64,000 nucleotides of DNA from Nematopogon swammerdamellus (GCA_946902875.1 OX336336.1:3566545-3630544), one strand, 5' to 3'. Shown: positions 1-11,215, counted from the first letter of the stretch. Translations and numbers: made by a program. The notes: a model not told the origin generated them from the letters alone.

Positions 1-420
1 TATTTACATACGTTACACTGCTATAGAAACTTTCTAATCTAATCTAATCGATGGCGACACCGATTAAATGTGTTTGGCGAACCATACTGTATGCAGGTCT
101 TGCATCCGATTTCTTCTTTTTCGGTTTGGTCCGATTCTGTACGTACGGGCTGGCTTTCGAAACGAACGTCAGGAATTATTTTCGTATGGAATATTTACGA
201 TTGTGTGTGTAATGCCATAGACTTTAGCCTCAATCGAAAAACGAATTTGGAAATTGAATCAAGAAAACGAGTGTATGTGGCCGCCCTCGTGTAATCTAGC
301 TAGACAACCTATTACCGTGGCATTTAGCATCTGAGTAGGTACTAGGTAGTTAGTTGATCTTCTGACTTAAATACATACAAAATTTCACACGACTTCTATA
401 AACATAATAATTGTAGATAC
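1..420. other. AT-rich stretch, nothing recognised
   Basis: No gene, RNA or repeat recognised. A 74-codon open frame at 70-294 has no known motif or codon bias that I can see and is probably chance. Confidence 0.4.
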
Positions 421-1077
421 TATACTCCGTTCAACCTAGCAACTAATGCCGAGCGGTTTCTCTTTCTCTATACTTCTCGCTCTCGCAAAGGGTGATTGAA
501 GTGACTGTTAGCTGAGGTTATGAATATAGTTTAAGTTAAAAAAATTATTGAATCATTGTTTATTTATTTGATGAATGAAAATTTTCCAATAAACCTGTTT
601 ATTTTTATTTTTTGCTTGGAATCAAGTTAAAATATTTATATTTTCACTGTAAATTATTTAAAATTAAAATTATATATTATTAAAATTTTGTGCCTAATCT
701 ACTTACTTCAGCTGTTCGTTCTATTTTAGGTGGATAAGTTAACCCACTAACACAAATAATATACAAAACTTCAAAATAATACGTGAAAAATATGTAAAAC
801 AATTAATACGTTATTATTATGACGCGTAGGAAAGGCTACTGAATGTAATGAGTCGACTGACCGGCCGACTGCATCTGTCTACTTGAAACCTTCTCAGAAT
901 AAAAACGCAACACTAACTCCCAGGCGCAGCGGCGCACGCGCCGTTTTGGTTTTGAGATGACTTTCGCATACACCTATGACTCACAAACACAACCTTGTGT
1001 CCTGTGTAAAGAAGAGTAATAACCGTTGCGAGAGCGAGAAACCGCTCGGCATTAGTTGCTAGGATGAACGGAGTATA
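421..1077. mobile_element. Inverted-repeat DNA element (MITE-like), 657 bp
   Basis: The two ends are inverted copies of each other. The left end starts TATACTCCGTTCAACCTAGC and the right end finishes with its complement, GCTAGGATGAACGGAGTATA. The match continues inward through a GAGCGGTTTC block and a CTCGCTCTCGC block, about 55 bp in all. The left arm has an extra 17 bp between those blocks. The interior is AT-rich with no coding capacity. This is the structure of a non-autonomous cut-and-paste transposon. The superfamily is not assigned; the ends abut TA, but TATA within the ends makes the target duplication ambiguous. Confidence 0.7.
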
Positions 1078-1564
1078 AGTTAATAAATTATTGCGTAATA
1101 TTTACCACAGTATACAACATTAATTATACACAGCGCCAGGGAGATAATCACGAAGAGTTTCACCATCTTTAAAAAAAAATTACTTTGCGCGACGTCTGGT
1201 CTAACAGAAGGCACAGATTCAGATTCAGATTCAGATATAACAGGTTATAATGATTTTCCTTATATATACATCACATTTTAATGTTAATTTTTACGACTGT
1301 ACACTCCGACCAGATTGGCGACGGTTGGGGGTTACACTTGTTCGTCACGTCTCATGCCGAGTATACGAATAAGTATAACGCTAATGTGTAACTGTAAGTC
1401 CAGTCGACATTTCGAAAAAAGGTGGGGGTAGCTGGAAAGTATTCCGAATTTAATGAAACTTTTACAGGTTATTTGGGGGTACACTAGGAATACTATCCTA
1501 AGTTTTTGACCTCGAGGACCCTGTGCTAACTTGGAGGTGGGCAAAAACCTCAAAATATTTGACT

Positions 1565-1569
<5 letters not shown>
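1078..1569. other. Unassigned AT-rich stretch
   Basis: No gene recognised. There is a short direct repeat of CAGATT at 1217-1235; the same motif recurs at 22986-23004, so it is probably a repeat flank. A 73-codon minus-strand frame at 1332-1553 has no recognisable motif. Confidence 0.35.

Positions 1570-1621
<52 letters not shown>
1570..1621. repeat. (TA)n microsatellite
   Basis: About 25 uninterrupted TA units bordered by T-runs. The tract adjoins the 3' end of the SINE at 1627-2024, so it may have grown from the SINE tail. Confidence 0.95.
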
Positions 1622-1623
<2 letters not shown>

Positions 1624-1626
1624 TTT

Positions 1627-2024
1627 ATGTAATCCGGTATGGGTGGCTGAGTCGGAGGGACCAAAGCAAATGCTCTAACCAGCTAATATCATCTCCGAGA
1701 AGGTAGGTGCCATACCGGAGACTTCCCTGGATTGCTGGCTATACTGGACTAGAGGAGAACACAACCGAGGTTGCTTGCGGCCATCTTACATCCAGTACGG
1801 TGGTACCAACCCAGTCGGCTACAATTTGAGCCTACCACCTAGTAAGGGGCAAAGGAAGGGACCTACAGTTTTACACCGGTTCCGAACGGTGAAGCAGCGG
1901 GTGTAGGTATGCACGTAAATTTTTTCGTCAGAAAAAACTCATTGGTACACGCCGACCGGATTCGAACCTCGGACCTCCCGCATGAGCAGCCGATGCCCAA
2001 ACCACTCGGCCACCCGCCGCTCTC
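1627..2024 (-). mobile_element. tRNA-derived SINE
   Basis: Read on the minus strand, the head starts near 2024 with GGGTGGCCGAGTGGTTTGGG, a tRNA-type A box at about 2001-2012, and continues to a B box GGTTCGAATCC at 1958-1968. Both RNA polymerase III promoter boxes are therefore present at tRNA-like spacing. The body then runs through a GGTGGTACC-containing core to an end at about 1627. A near-full second copy lies at 38517-38885, and 3' fragments lie at 51720-51905 and 54038-54156. It is not a functional tRNA: no acceptor stem closes, and the unit is about 400 bp. Confidence 0.75.
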
Positions 2025-2964
2025 TCAATATCTCTTAAACTAAGGATATTTTGTTGACCACATTGCATGACAAAGTTGGAGAGCATTAAATTTCCTAAAA
2101 GTTCGTTGGTGAACCAGATTTTCAGGCCCAATATTAACGGAGATACAGCCGATCAAAATTAGACAAAGTTTCTTAAAATTTAAAATATCAGAAAAACGAT
2201 GGTAATATCAGGGCTCTTTTTAGAAAAAGTGTACAAAGTGACGCACCGGAATTTATGTTTTTCTTGTGAGATTTTGCTGCATTTTCTTATGTAATTAGAT
2301 GAAGTATACTTATAATTATGTAAAAAACATTAAAACATAACAGTAACAAGAAAAACAACGTGATAATCAAACTTTTTTTTGTAAGTGTTCATAGGAACAC
2401 GTTCCGGTTCGTCACAAAGGAAAACATTAAATAAAAATAAAAATATTAGGTGTTAAGTTAATTTTTCTTTATTACTTACTTATTAAGTAACCTGAAAATC
2501 TTCAGAAAAATTCTCTTCAAATATAAAATAATCACTACAATCATGGCCTAGCCATTACTTTTCTTTCAAGATCGTCACAATTGGAACTTCAGACTTTATA
2601 TTTTTTAATTTTTCTCTTCTTAAAGAAGTTGCTCAATTTAAAGATTACAAATAACATAAAATATACTTAAATGTTAACTAAATTAACTTACATTTAATAA
2701 CTAATAAATAACTTAATTTGAATGGAAAAACATTAGTTTTTGTCTCAGTTATTTTTGGGACAGTGACTATCTGGAATGCTAAGTGACAAACTGGAAAAAA
2801 TAAAGCTAAGCTTACACTATTCTGTTACCTCCTATCAATTTAACACAAATTATTACTAATGATGATTAATCTATTAATGAACACGTTATTATTCTTTTAC
2901 ATATTTCGGTATTTTTTGGCTAATGATTATACATAACACAAATAATAAAGTAATTCCTAATTTT
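2025..2964. other. AT-rich stretch with CCGGTTCGTCAC motifs
   Basis: No coding sequence recognised. Two blocks, GTGACGCACCGGAA near 2238 and TTCCGGTTCGTCAC near 2402, face each other. The same motif returns near 9050-9105, so this is probably the eroded remnant of a terminal-repeat element. Confidence 0.35.
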
Positions 2965-4076
2965 TAACCGACTTCCAAAAAAGGAGGAGGTTCTCAATTC
3001 GTCTGTATGTTTTTTTTTTTTTTATTTTTTTTTTTTTGTATGTTTGTAACACGATTTCTCCGTCAATTGAGGGCCGATTTAGAAAATTCTTTTTTTGTTA
3101 GTTAGGTCATACTTCCGAGGTGGTCCCATTTCAATTTTATCGAAATTGGTTCAGTGGTTTTCGAAAAATCAGCATAATACTATGGTGTGTGGTTACCTTC
3201 AGCAAAACTTGTGATGTGGTCGTATTCGGCAATTTTCAGTTTGATAAATTAGTATGGTGTGTGGTTACCTTCAGCAAAACTTTTGTGATGTGGACTTATT
3301 CAGCAATTTGCAGTCTGACACATATGGCGAATAATTCTGTACCACTTCAATCGATTTCGATTATTCTTATTTATGTAATATTACTAAAAAGAATGAAATA
3401 AAAACTGTTTTAAAAAATATTAAACCGATTTCAAAAAAACAAAAAACAAAAAGAACTAAAAAGTATTAAATACCTAATATTTTGAAATTTTCTCTGTCCT
3501 GTTGAAATACATGAATCGATATTTACTAGTGATACATATTCGGACCCTTGTTTCATAAATATTCTAAATTTGAAATTTTTTATCTTTTCCGACCGGCCAG
3601 GTGCGCTTAATTTATTATGGTACCTGACCGGTACCTACTGTACCGAGTACCATCGAGCTGGTCTGATGATGGAGACAGAAGGTGGCCATAGGAACTCCTA
3701 AACTACACGTGATAAACCCATCGTGTTTGGGCTCGTTGCATTTGTCTTCACGAGAAATTTACTTTAGACCTAAGAGATTCTCAATTCGGACGTATGTTTT
3801 CTTTTTTTTGATGTTTGTTACGCGATTACTCCGTCAATTGTGGGCCGATTTTGAAAATTCTTTTTTTTTTTTATTTGAAAGGGGATAACCCTGAGGTTTT
3901 TGAAGTGAAAACTTCTTTAGCGGCGCTTGGCACTTTTTTAGGTGGGTAAAAAATGTATAACTCGCGACATCGCGTCAGCGTCATTTTTAAAATGAAACCT
4001 TAAGTCATTGCATTAAGGGTTAAGTTAGAGTGGCACGGGATCTGCCGGCACTCCCGGAGTGCAACTGTTAAGTAGG

Positions 4077-4640
4077 GTTCGGTAACACGTTTATGTCTGT
4101 CCATTCTACTAAGTTCTGCAAAATGAATGTAGGGTTCCGTAACAAATGCATGTCTGTCTGTTCTACTAAATTTAACATTTATTTCAAAATGAATGTAGGG
4201 TTCCGTAACAAATGCATGTCTATCCGTTCTACTAAATTTTACAATTTTCAACCAAGGTTCTCCGACGGTTATTTTATAATAAAAGTAGGGTTCCGTAACA
4301 CGTTTATGTCTGTCCATTCTACTAAGTTCTGCAAGATGAATGTAGGGTTCCGTAACAAATGCATGTCTGTCCGTTCTACAAAATTTAACATTTATTTCAA
4401 AATGAATGTAGGGTTCCGTAACAAATGTATGTCTGTCCGTTCTACTAAATTTTACCATTTTCAACCAAGGCCCTCCGACGGTTATTTTATAATAAAAGTA
4501 GGGTTCCGTAACAAATGTATGTCTGTCCGTTCTACTAAATTTCACAATTTTCAACCAAGGTCCTCCGACGGTTATTTTATAATAAAAGTAGGGTTCCGTA
4601 ACATGTTTATGTCTGTCCATTCTACTAAGTTCTGCAACAT
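4077..4640. repeat. Tandem array of GTAGGGTTCCGTAACA units inside copy A
   Basis: About nine units share GGGTTCCGTAACA-N6-ATGTCTGTCCNTTCTACTAA. Short units alternate with longer ones carrying TTTCAACCAAGG...CCTCCGACGGTTATTTTATAAT. Open reading frames on both strands run through the array because unit lengths are mostly near multiples of three. The array is conserved in copy B (18606-19170) and shortened to three units in copy C (about 45800-45995). Confidence 0.85.
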
Positions 4641-4995
4641 CACCTACAACGTCCGTGATGTCAGCCCATAACACCGGGTAAACTAAGTGCCATGTCAGTA
4701 CTTCCCCCTTTGATCGTACTGACTACACTGAACTGGTCGGAAAACACAAACTATTTACATAGCCGTTTCGACCGACGTTTAATTCAGTGCGGTGGTACCA
4801 ACCCGGTCAGGTTAAACCCTACCACCAAGTAAGATTAGGAGGGAAGGGACCTACAGTTTTACGAGGAATCCGAACCTCGGTCAGCCTCCAACGGTCAGCG
4901 GTCACCCATCCAAGTACTGACCGCACCCAGCGTTGCTTAACATTCAATAGCGACAGTTGACTGTCTGCACCACTGAGCTATCGAAGCTGACGTGG
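4640..4995 (-). mobile_element. Composite tRNA/5S rRNA SINE (in copy A)
   Basis: On the minus strand it starts near 4990 with GATAGCTCAGTGGTGCAGAC (tRNA A-box type). It then enters a block at 4898-4941 resembling the 3' half of 5S rRNA, with AAGCAACGCTGGGTGCGG and GTACTTGGATGGGTGACC. It returns to a tRNA-type B box, GGTTCGGATTCC, at about 4868-4879. The 3' body is the CGGTTAAACCCTACCACC...GGTGTTATGGGCTGACATCA unit found all over the window. It is not a 5S gene, because the 5' half of 5S rRNA is missing. Confidence 0.7.
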
Positions 4996-5981
4996 TCCTA
5001 TTTTAATTGGGTCAAGATCGGATTGGAAAGCGAGGCGGAATCGCGAGGCCGAAGGCCGAGCGATTCCGCCGAGTACATTAATAGCAAAAATTACTAAAAA
5101 AAACTGTGAAATAAAAAAAAAGTTTTAAAAAACATAAAACCGACTTCCTAAAAAAAGGAAAACTAAAAAACTATTTAAAATAAAAATATAAAAACCGCCT
5201 TCAAAAATATATGAAATAAAAACCTAAAAAAAAAAAACGAACCCTAGAGTTGAAGGCGGTGCTAAAGCAAGCAAAAATGATGCATGAAAGAAAACATGAG
5301 TGGATGATAGTCGGTTTTATGTTTTTTAAAACTTTTTTTATTATCTGCATTCCAATAGCGATGAACTAAAGACTTTAGTATAGAAATTTATTTTCAAAAA
5401 ATAAATTACTTATCCGGTTTTTAGGGTTCCGTACCTCAAAAGAGGAAAAAACGGAACCCTTATAGGATCACTTTGTTGTCCGTCTGTCTGTCTGTCTGGC
5501 TGGCTGGCTGTTCTCAGGAACGGCTAGAGGTATCAAGTTGAAATTAATATCAAATACTAAGGTCTACGTTTCCTCGGAGGTGTAAAAAAATTAAGCTTCT
5601 AGGTCAACGCAATCACTAGATAAGCCCATTTAAGTCACATATTTTGCCACCGGCAAATCAAATCAAAACCTATAGAGTACTTCCCGTTAACCTAGAATCA
5701 TAAAGTTTGGTAATAAGCAAGGTCTCACAGCACAAGTAAAGGAAAATTGTAAATTTATAGTTATATGACATAAAAATTATTTTTTTTTTATATGTCAAGG
5801 TCCCTTTTTCTCAGGAATGGATCAAGATAACAAATTGAAATTAATACGAAATACTAAGATCTACGATCTCTTTAAGGTGTAGAATACTAAAGCTTCTAAA
5901 TCAACGCAATCAAAAGATACGGCCATCTATGTCAGATTTCATACTCGCAAACTCACTCAAATCAAATCAAAACCTATAGGG

Positions 5982-7103
5982 CAGCGGTCGGCAACCCGCG
6001 GCCCGCGGGCCGCATGCGGCCCGCGAGCGCCCTCCTTGCGGCCCGTGAATCTAACCAACGGGGAAAAAAATTCCGTTGGCCAGACTAGTCTGACCATCAG
6101 TCTGACCACTGGGAAAAACTCAGATTTTTTTGTAAATAAAGGTCTTGTCATTCGAAATTAAATACTTATTTGAAAAGTCACCATGGTGCTGACATATCCG
6201 AATACGGCTAAAGCCCTAAACTTAAATAAAGATAAAAAAAATATTTATTTCGCGTCTAAACTGAAATATGTGACATTCACGAACGCGTTGGCTTAAAAAA
6301 AATAAGCATTGTTCCTGATTAACTGATGCACGTCATTTAGATGCGATACTGCGCGTTTCTACGTCTAAGATGCAAGCAGATATTCCAAAACTTGGAAGTG
6401 AAATGCAGCCGCAAAGATCGCATATTAAGATTTTGACAGTTTTTTATAGTAATATTTCATTGAAATACATAACTTGAATTCAAATAAATATTAATTATTT
6501 AAATATATATAAATATTGATTAAAAATGCACCAATGCGTTTTATTAACCGACTTAAAAAAAAAAGGAGGAGGTTCTCAATTCGACTGTATTTTATTTTTT
6601 ATTTTTTTATGTTTGTTACTTAACTCAGAACTTTCGACTGGGTGAACCGATTTTGATGATTCTTTTCTTATTTGAAAGCTGGTGCTTCCCGTGTGGTCCC
6701 GTTTCAATTTGGTCAAGATCGGATTGGAAAGCGAGGCGGATTCCGCCGAACGTACATTAATAGCAAAAAATTACTAAAAAAAAGTGTGAAATAAAAAACT
6801 ATTTAAAAAATTTCAAAACCACCTTCAAAAATGTATGAAATAAAAAAAATCGAACCCTAGAGTTGAAGGCGGTGCTAAAGCAAGCAAAAATGATGCATGA
6901 AAGAAAACATGAGTGGATGATATCCTTTGTGATTTGTGTAGCCTTCTTTAGCACCATATTTTTTTTATTTCATACATTTTTGAAGGCGGTTTTTATATTT
7001 TTTTATTTTAAAATTGTATGTACTTATGAAGATGAGATGCGGCCCGCACTGATCCTCTTGTAACAATTATGGCCCTCCTATAGTAAAACGTTGCCGACCC
7101 CTG
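5982..7103. mobile_element. Non-autonomous hAT-like transposon, 8-bp target duplication
   Basis: The left end is CAGCGGTCGGCAACCCGCGG and the right end is CGTTGCCGACCCCTG, imperfect inverted repeats of the hAT type (CAG...CTG). CTATAGGG occurs immediately outside both ends (5974-5981 and 7104-7111), the 8-bp target duplication expected of hAT. GCGGCCCGC-rich segments sit just inside both ends. The middle contains a shorter relative of the composite repeat at about 6543-7010, probably a nested insertion. No transposase frame remains. The insertion interrupts one unit of the surrounding tandem array, so it is younger than the array. Confidence 0.88.
6543..7010 (+). mobile_element. Short relative of the composite repeat, nested in hAT
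   Basis: It begins TTAACCGACTT...GGAGGAGGTTCTCAATTC and runs through GGTCAAGATCGGATTGGAAA and GAACCCTAGAGTTGAAGGCG to a partial fold-back arm. It lacks the tandem GTAGGGTTCCGTAACA array and the SINE seen in copies A to C. It may represent the element before those were added, or a deletion form. Confidence 0.6.
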
Positions 7104-8319
7104 CTATAGGGTATTTCCTGTTAACATAGAATCATAAAATTTGGTAAGAAGCAAGGTCTTACAGCACAAGTAAAGGAAAAAATTCGAAAATTTTAAAATT
7201 GTAGTTATTGACATTAAAAAAATAATTGTTTTGTATGTCAAGGACCCTTTTTCTCAGGAAAAGATCAAGATAACAAGTTGAAATACTAAGATATACGATC
7301 TCTTTAAGGTGTAGAAAACGCACACTTCTAAATCAACGCAATCAAAAGATACGGCCATGTATGTCAGATTTCATACTCGCAAACTCACTCCAATCAAATC
7401 AAAACCTATAGGGTATTTCTCGTCAACCTAAAATCATAAAATTTGGTAAGAAGCAAGGTCTCATAGCACACGTAAATTTTAAACTTGTAGTTATATGATA
7501 TTTAAAAAAATTTGCTTGTTTTTTGTGTCAAGACCCTTTTTCTCAGTAACGAGTCAAGATATCAAATTGAAATTAATATGAAATACTAACGTCTGCGATC
7601 CCTTCGAGTTATAGAAAATGAAAGCTTCTAAATCAATATAATCAAAAGATACGGCTGTTTAACATGGCAAATTTTAATACTTGCAAACTCACTCAAATGA
7701 AATCAAAACCTATAGATACTTACCGTTGACCTAGAGTAATGAAATTTGGCAAGAAGCAAGCTCTCACATCACAAGTAAAGAAAAAATTCGAAAATTGTAG
7801 ATATGTCGTTATGTCATATATGAAAATTAAATATATTTTTGTATATTTCAACTTCACGAATGCCGCACAGTCAAACCATTGCTGTAATGTTTATTTAGGG
7901 GGTTCGTGATTTTCCAAAACAATTCTTTTTGCACATACATAATACCTACAAATATATTGAGTGATGCTGATGATACGGAACCCTCAGTGCGCGAGGCCAA
8001 CTCGCACTTGCCGACTTTTTTTTTTTTTTGTAAACTATGAGAAAATTTTAGTAAACTACGAGCGCAGTGGGCGCGACATCCAGTATCGCCGGTCCCCGGC
8101 GGCGTTTGTTTTGTATCCTCCTCCAGTCGTGCCCTGGTTCTTACATGCAACCACACAAAACATTTTATTTATTTTTTATTAATTTTCCAGCATATCAACA
8201 GCACAAGTACATAGATTATTTTATATACCTACATATTTAAAATAAAATTATATTTTTATTACCAATTTTTTGGCTTTTTATTTAAATATTACTATATAAT
8301 ATACGACAAAAAGGACAAA

Positions 8320-8508
8320 ATATGGACAAAAAGTGTGACAGCATGGAGGGGGCCAGTAGGCAAAAGAAAGAAAGGGAGACCTTGCAACAGATGGGAAGAT
8401 GAAATTAAAAACACAGCAGGTCCAAACTGGATACAAACAGCAAAGTCCAGAGAAGACTGGCTCACTTTGGAGGAGGCCTTTACCTGCAGAGGGGTTCTTG
8501 CAGAATAA
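8320..8508 (+). pseudogene. LINE ORF2 C-terminal remnant (RTE-like)
   Basis: The frame ending at TAA 8506-8508 reads TAWRGPVGKRKKGRPCNRW, then EDEIKNTAGPNW, then SREDWLTLEEAF. GRPxxRWxDxI...W...A..RxxWxxxxEAF is the usual C-terminus of insect RTE/BovB-type non-LTR retrotransposon polyproteins. Only the last ~60 residues remain; there is no reverse transcriptase core upstream. A related remnant is on the minus strand at 56983-57165. Confidence 0.72.
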
Positions 8509-9098
8509 TTTAAAATTCAACAAAACAATTGTATAAAAATAACTAACTACTCAACCTTCGTTACTAATCAAAACTACTTTGTAAACCAATAATTCTGTAA
8601 GAAATAAAAGGCTTTTTTGTTAAGTAATATTTAAATACATATTTAAAACAGATTACAGTGACCACTTAAAATGGCCTTTTAAATATTACCATATGGGATT
8701 ACTTTCGTTTTCGGAAACATATGGAAATATAATAAAAACCTTAACACACAAAAAAATTTATAAAAAAAGTAACTAGGTAATGTTTAATGTGGTTGTTAAT
8801 GCATCTGTAATGCTTATTCGCTTATTAATATTGTCTATATTTCATTTCTGTATTTTAATCTAGATAGGTGAACAATGCCAGTAACACTAAATATACGAGT
8901 ATCATTGATGTTTTTAATACACCATCTGTCAAAAGTCGACTCGACATGGACTACGCACACAGGCCCTAAAACCTCTGGCGAGAACAAGAACGAGCAACAA
9001 ATTTAATACCTATTCTTAGATTAGTTAAATGTAGCCCCAGCTTAATAGTTCCGGTGCGTCACAAAATTGTTCCGGCTATACAATACGTGACGAACCGG
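8509..9098. other. AT-rich stretch, no gene seen
   Basis: Mostly low-complexity AT sequence, with a GTTCCGGTGCGTCAC motif near 9047 like those around 2240-2410. No coding or RNA signal recognised. Confidence 0.35.
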
Positions 9099-9150
9099 AC
9101 GTGACGAATTCATATCAACAATAATTATTGTTGATATGAATTCGTCACGT
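9099..9150. repeat. Perfect 52-bp palindrome
   Basis: ACGTGACGAATTCATATCAA and its exact complement meet with no spacer at 9124/9125 (CAATAATTATTG centre), giving two perfect 26-nt arms. An almost matching ACGTGACGAACCGGAC lies just upstream at 9085. It can extrude as a cruciform, and may be the fused ends of a terminal-repeat element. Confidence 0.95.
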
Positions 9151-10001
9151 CAAATTATAATTTTTAAAATTATTCAAGCTTTTTGTGTTGAATTTGTGGC
9201 TACTTTCGACTTACTTTACAACACTTGATGAACAAAACTATAGTTAGGTTACATAAAATAATATAATAAATTGCTTCACCTTGTAAACTCCAGTCACTAT
9301 CTGGAACTTGAAAAGCGAACCCACGTAACATGACCACTTTCTTCACAGGTTTTTGTACACTAAAGTAAACTGTATTGGCTGCATAATGCCGGCCATAGTA
9401 TAGACAAGAATGTTGCCAAAAATGAAAAATAACCACATTTTGAGCGATATTTCGTCAGATACATTGAAAAATTTACCGTGACGATTACCGGAATTCCGGT
9501 TCTGTCGAATTCCTGGGAAAAACTATTTATTGTATTTTAAGCTATTTAGAACCCTATTTCGCCGGAATAGAGTTATAAATCGTATAATTTAATTGTTTAC
9601 CATATGTCTAAACAGCTTAGAACATGGCGTTATTTAATATCCAGCGTTACCTGAGACTTGAAAGTTTCATATAATACAGGTGAGACATGAAGATTTTACA
9701 CTTTTTTGTGTTGTTTTTTATTATATTTTAATATCACTGATATTTGGATTGAACATAAAGGTAAATTTTGTAACAAATACATATGCTTATTAGAAAAATA
9801 TCCAGTTTAATTATGTAGAGTGCTTATAATAATTATTATAAAAAATTTCTGAATGTCTGGGACATTCCAAATTTTCAATTGTACACTTTTTTTGAAAAGA
9901 GCTAATCAACGTCTTGGAAAACCTAGTGCTGAGGTGGTGTCACACCCACTTATCGCATGCAGGAAAAGAAAAGTCCCGAGAACAAGTAAAAATATGATAG
10001 A
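9151..10001. other. Unassigned AT-rich stretch
   Basis: No protein or RNA gene recognised. A 78-codon minus frame (9200-9436) shows no known motif. TACCGGAATTCCGGT near 9485 is a short perfect palindrome. Confidence 0.3.
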
Positions 10002-10067
10002 TCAGTTTTTTTTTCAAATGAATTAAGAAATTAAGAAATTTCTTAATTCATTTGAAAAAAAAACTGA
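10002..10067. repeat. Long hairpin, 30-bp arms with 6-nt loop
   Basis: TCAGTTTTTTTTTCAAATGA then ATTAAGAAAT on the left pair perfectly with the right arm ending TCATTTGAAAAAAAAACTGA. The loop is TAAGAA (10032-10037). No associated gene. Confidence 0.9.
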
Positions 10068-10239
10068 CGGCAATTGAAAGCTTAATTTTCTCTAAAAAAG
10101 TTCGCTAGTTTACGCCCTTTTCAACGGTATACCACATGTCATACAAATAATTCACTATGTGGTCAAAATTAGGGATATTTTGCAAGAGTCTAAACTTAAC
10201 AATGGAGAATTTGAACATCCTTTACTATCATTTTATTGA

Positions 10240-10560
10240 TTTACGTTTTGTTAGTCCAGAGATACCAACCTTCCGGTCACAAAATGCAGACGTCTACAAC
10301 CTGCACTCTTGCGAGTACAGTGATCATGTATGCCAGATCGAGGCCCCATAGCTGCTCTGTCGAACATCCGTTCTTCCGAAAAAATCCCATGGGAAACACA
10401 GGCTGCGACCTTTCCCCAGCCGATCCGAGCCACCACCTGTCCACCCGAAGGAACCCCGACCGAAGTCGAGAGCCGGTGGTGAAGCCTTCACTGCCACTGG
10501 GGTCCGCACCCTATCCAACCACAACCTGTGCCCAGGGCCTCAGCGTTTTGTACTAGCCAT
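10240..10560. other. GC-rich island, unassigned
   Basis: An abrupt GC-rich block in AT-rich surroundings, with overlapping open frames on both strands and no motif I recognise. The composition suggests a fragment of a coding retroelement or an old exon, but nothing supports either specifically. It contains no consistent splice sites linking it to the obstructor gene. Confidence 0.3.
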
Positions 10561-10675
10561 ACAATATAATTTGAACAAAGTGCCCACTGCCCGCGTGACC
10601 GGTACATGTTCTAAATTTGAAGTGGGGTCACTTACCTACAAAAAATATTCGTCGGTCGATGCGCCGAACACCCTG

Positions 10676-10676
10676 C

Positions 10677-10708
<32 letters not shown>
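10676..10708. repeat. (TA)n microsatellite
   Basis: About 14 TA units, just after CACCCTGCATATTA. Confidence 0.9.
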
Positions 10709-11095
10709 AAGATATAGATAGAAGATTACGCCTTATATACGATATGCTGCCTTATAGCCGAACTGCAGTCTAGAACATTCATTCGGTGGTGCAGTGTCAC
10801 CTGTCATTTTATTATTTTAGTCACATAGTTACCGACCATACACGGAGACAATGGCCCTGAAGCGCACGGGGACGCAGGTTGAATATCCTGACAGGTGTCT
10901 CGCCTCATCCTGCGAATGCCAAGGTCCGCAAACCTGTCCGATTTACACCTGGTAGTGCTCTATCTATCTACACCACTTACATACTTACACATCGCGCTGT
11001 ATCTAAGCAATCGGGTAGAGCAGAGCGATCGGTGATGTGCTGCAGGAACGTGGATAATTAAAGCGCGCAACACCGACCGCTACTTGATTAGAAAA

Positions 11096-11215
11096 TCAGC
11101 TTTTCCCGCGGCTTCGCTCGCGTGAAATTCGTATTGAAAAGAAGAAAGTAAGAAAGCCCGACCGCGCCCAGGTGTGCTTAACAACACTGAGCTACCGAGG
11201 CTGACAAAATGTCTA
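11096..11215. mobile_element. Fragments of GCCCGCGGCTTCGCTCGCG tail and tRNA-like SINE head
   Basis: CCCGCGGCTTCGCTCGCGTGAAATTCGTATT (11105-11135) is the terminal signature of a repeat present at least eight times in the window. It is followed by a minus-strand SINE head piece whose CACTGAGCTACCGAGGCTGA is the complement of a tRNA A box. Both are truncated. Confidence 0.55.

Larger units (their letters stand above)
2965..5339 (+). mobile_element. Composite repeat, copy A (~2.4 kb)
   Basis: It begins AACCGACTTCCAAAAAAGGA and ends at AGTCGGTTTTATGTTTTTTA. Inside, in order, are a poly-T-rich head with duplicated TGTGGTTACCTTCAGCAAAA motifs, a tandem array of GTAGGGTTCCGTAACA units (4077-4640), an embedded minus-strand SINE with a 5S rRNA-like segment (4640-4995), and a 3' fold-back arm. 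Near-identical copies lie at 17479-20022 (same orientation) and 44957-47153 (inverse). Copy A has lost the second arm of its 3' hairpin: the GATGATAGTCGG join at 5306 skips what copy B holds at 19846-19990. The open frames of about 190-224 codons on both strands across the tandem array arise from its periodicity, not from a protein gene. Confidence 0.8.
5422..8032. mobile_element. GGGTTCCGTAC-ended element with ~300-bp tandem repeats
   Basis: The left end is TAGGGTTCCGTACCTCAAAA, and the right end is GATACGGAACCCTCAGTGCG followed by an AACTCGCACTTGCCGA tail. These are the same terminal signatures as the shorter (GACA)n family at 14654-15056 and elsewhere. The interior is four to five head-to-tail units of about 300 bp, recognised by CTAGAATCATAAAATTTGGT, CAAGGTCTCACAGCACAAGT and AACGCAATCAAAAGATACGG. 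The array is split by the hAT-like insertion at 5982-7103. No coding sequence is visible. Confidence 0.7.

Noticed and set aside
1940..2024. tRNA gene (Leu/Ser type) on the minus strand
   Set aside because: A and B boxes fit, but the acceptor stem does not close and the unit continues into a SINE body with a second copy elsewhere.
4077..4640. CRISPR array
   Set aside because: Units are direct repeats, but the spacers repeat too; the host is an insect and no cas genes are present.
4000..4674. Long overlapping open frames on both strands (192 and 224 codons), repeated at 18535-19209
   Set aside because: They coincide exactly with a tandem array inside a repeat. The peptides are just translated repeat units and no domain is recognisable.
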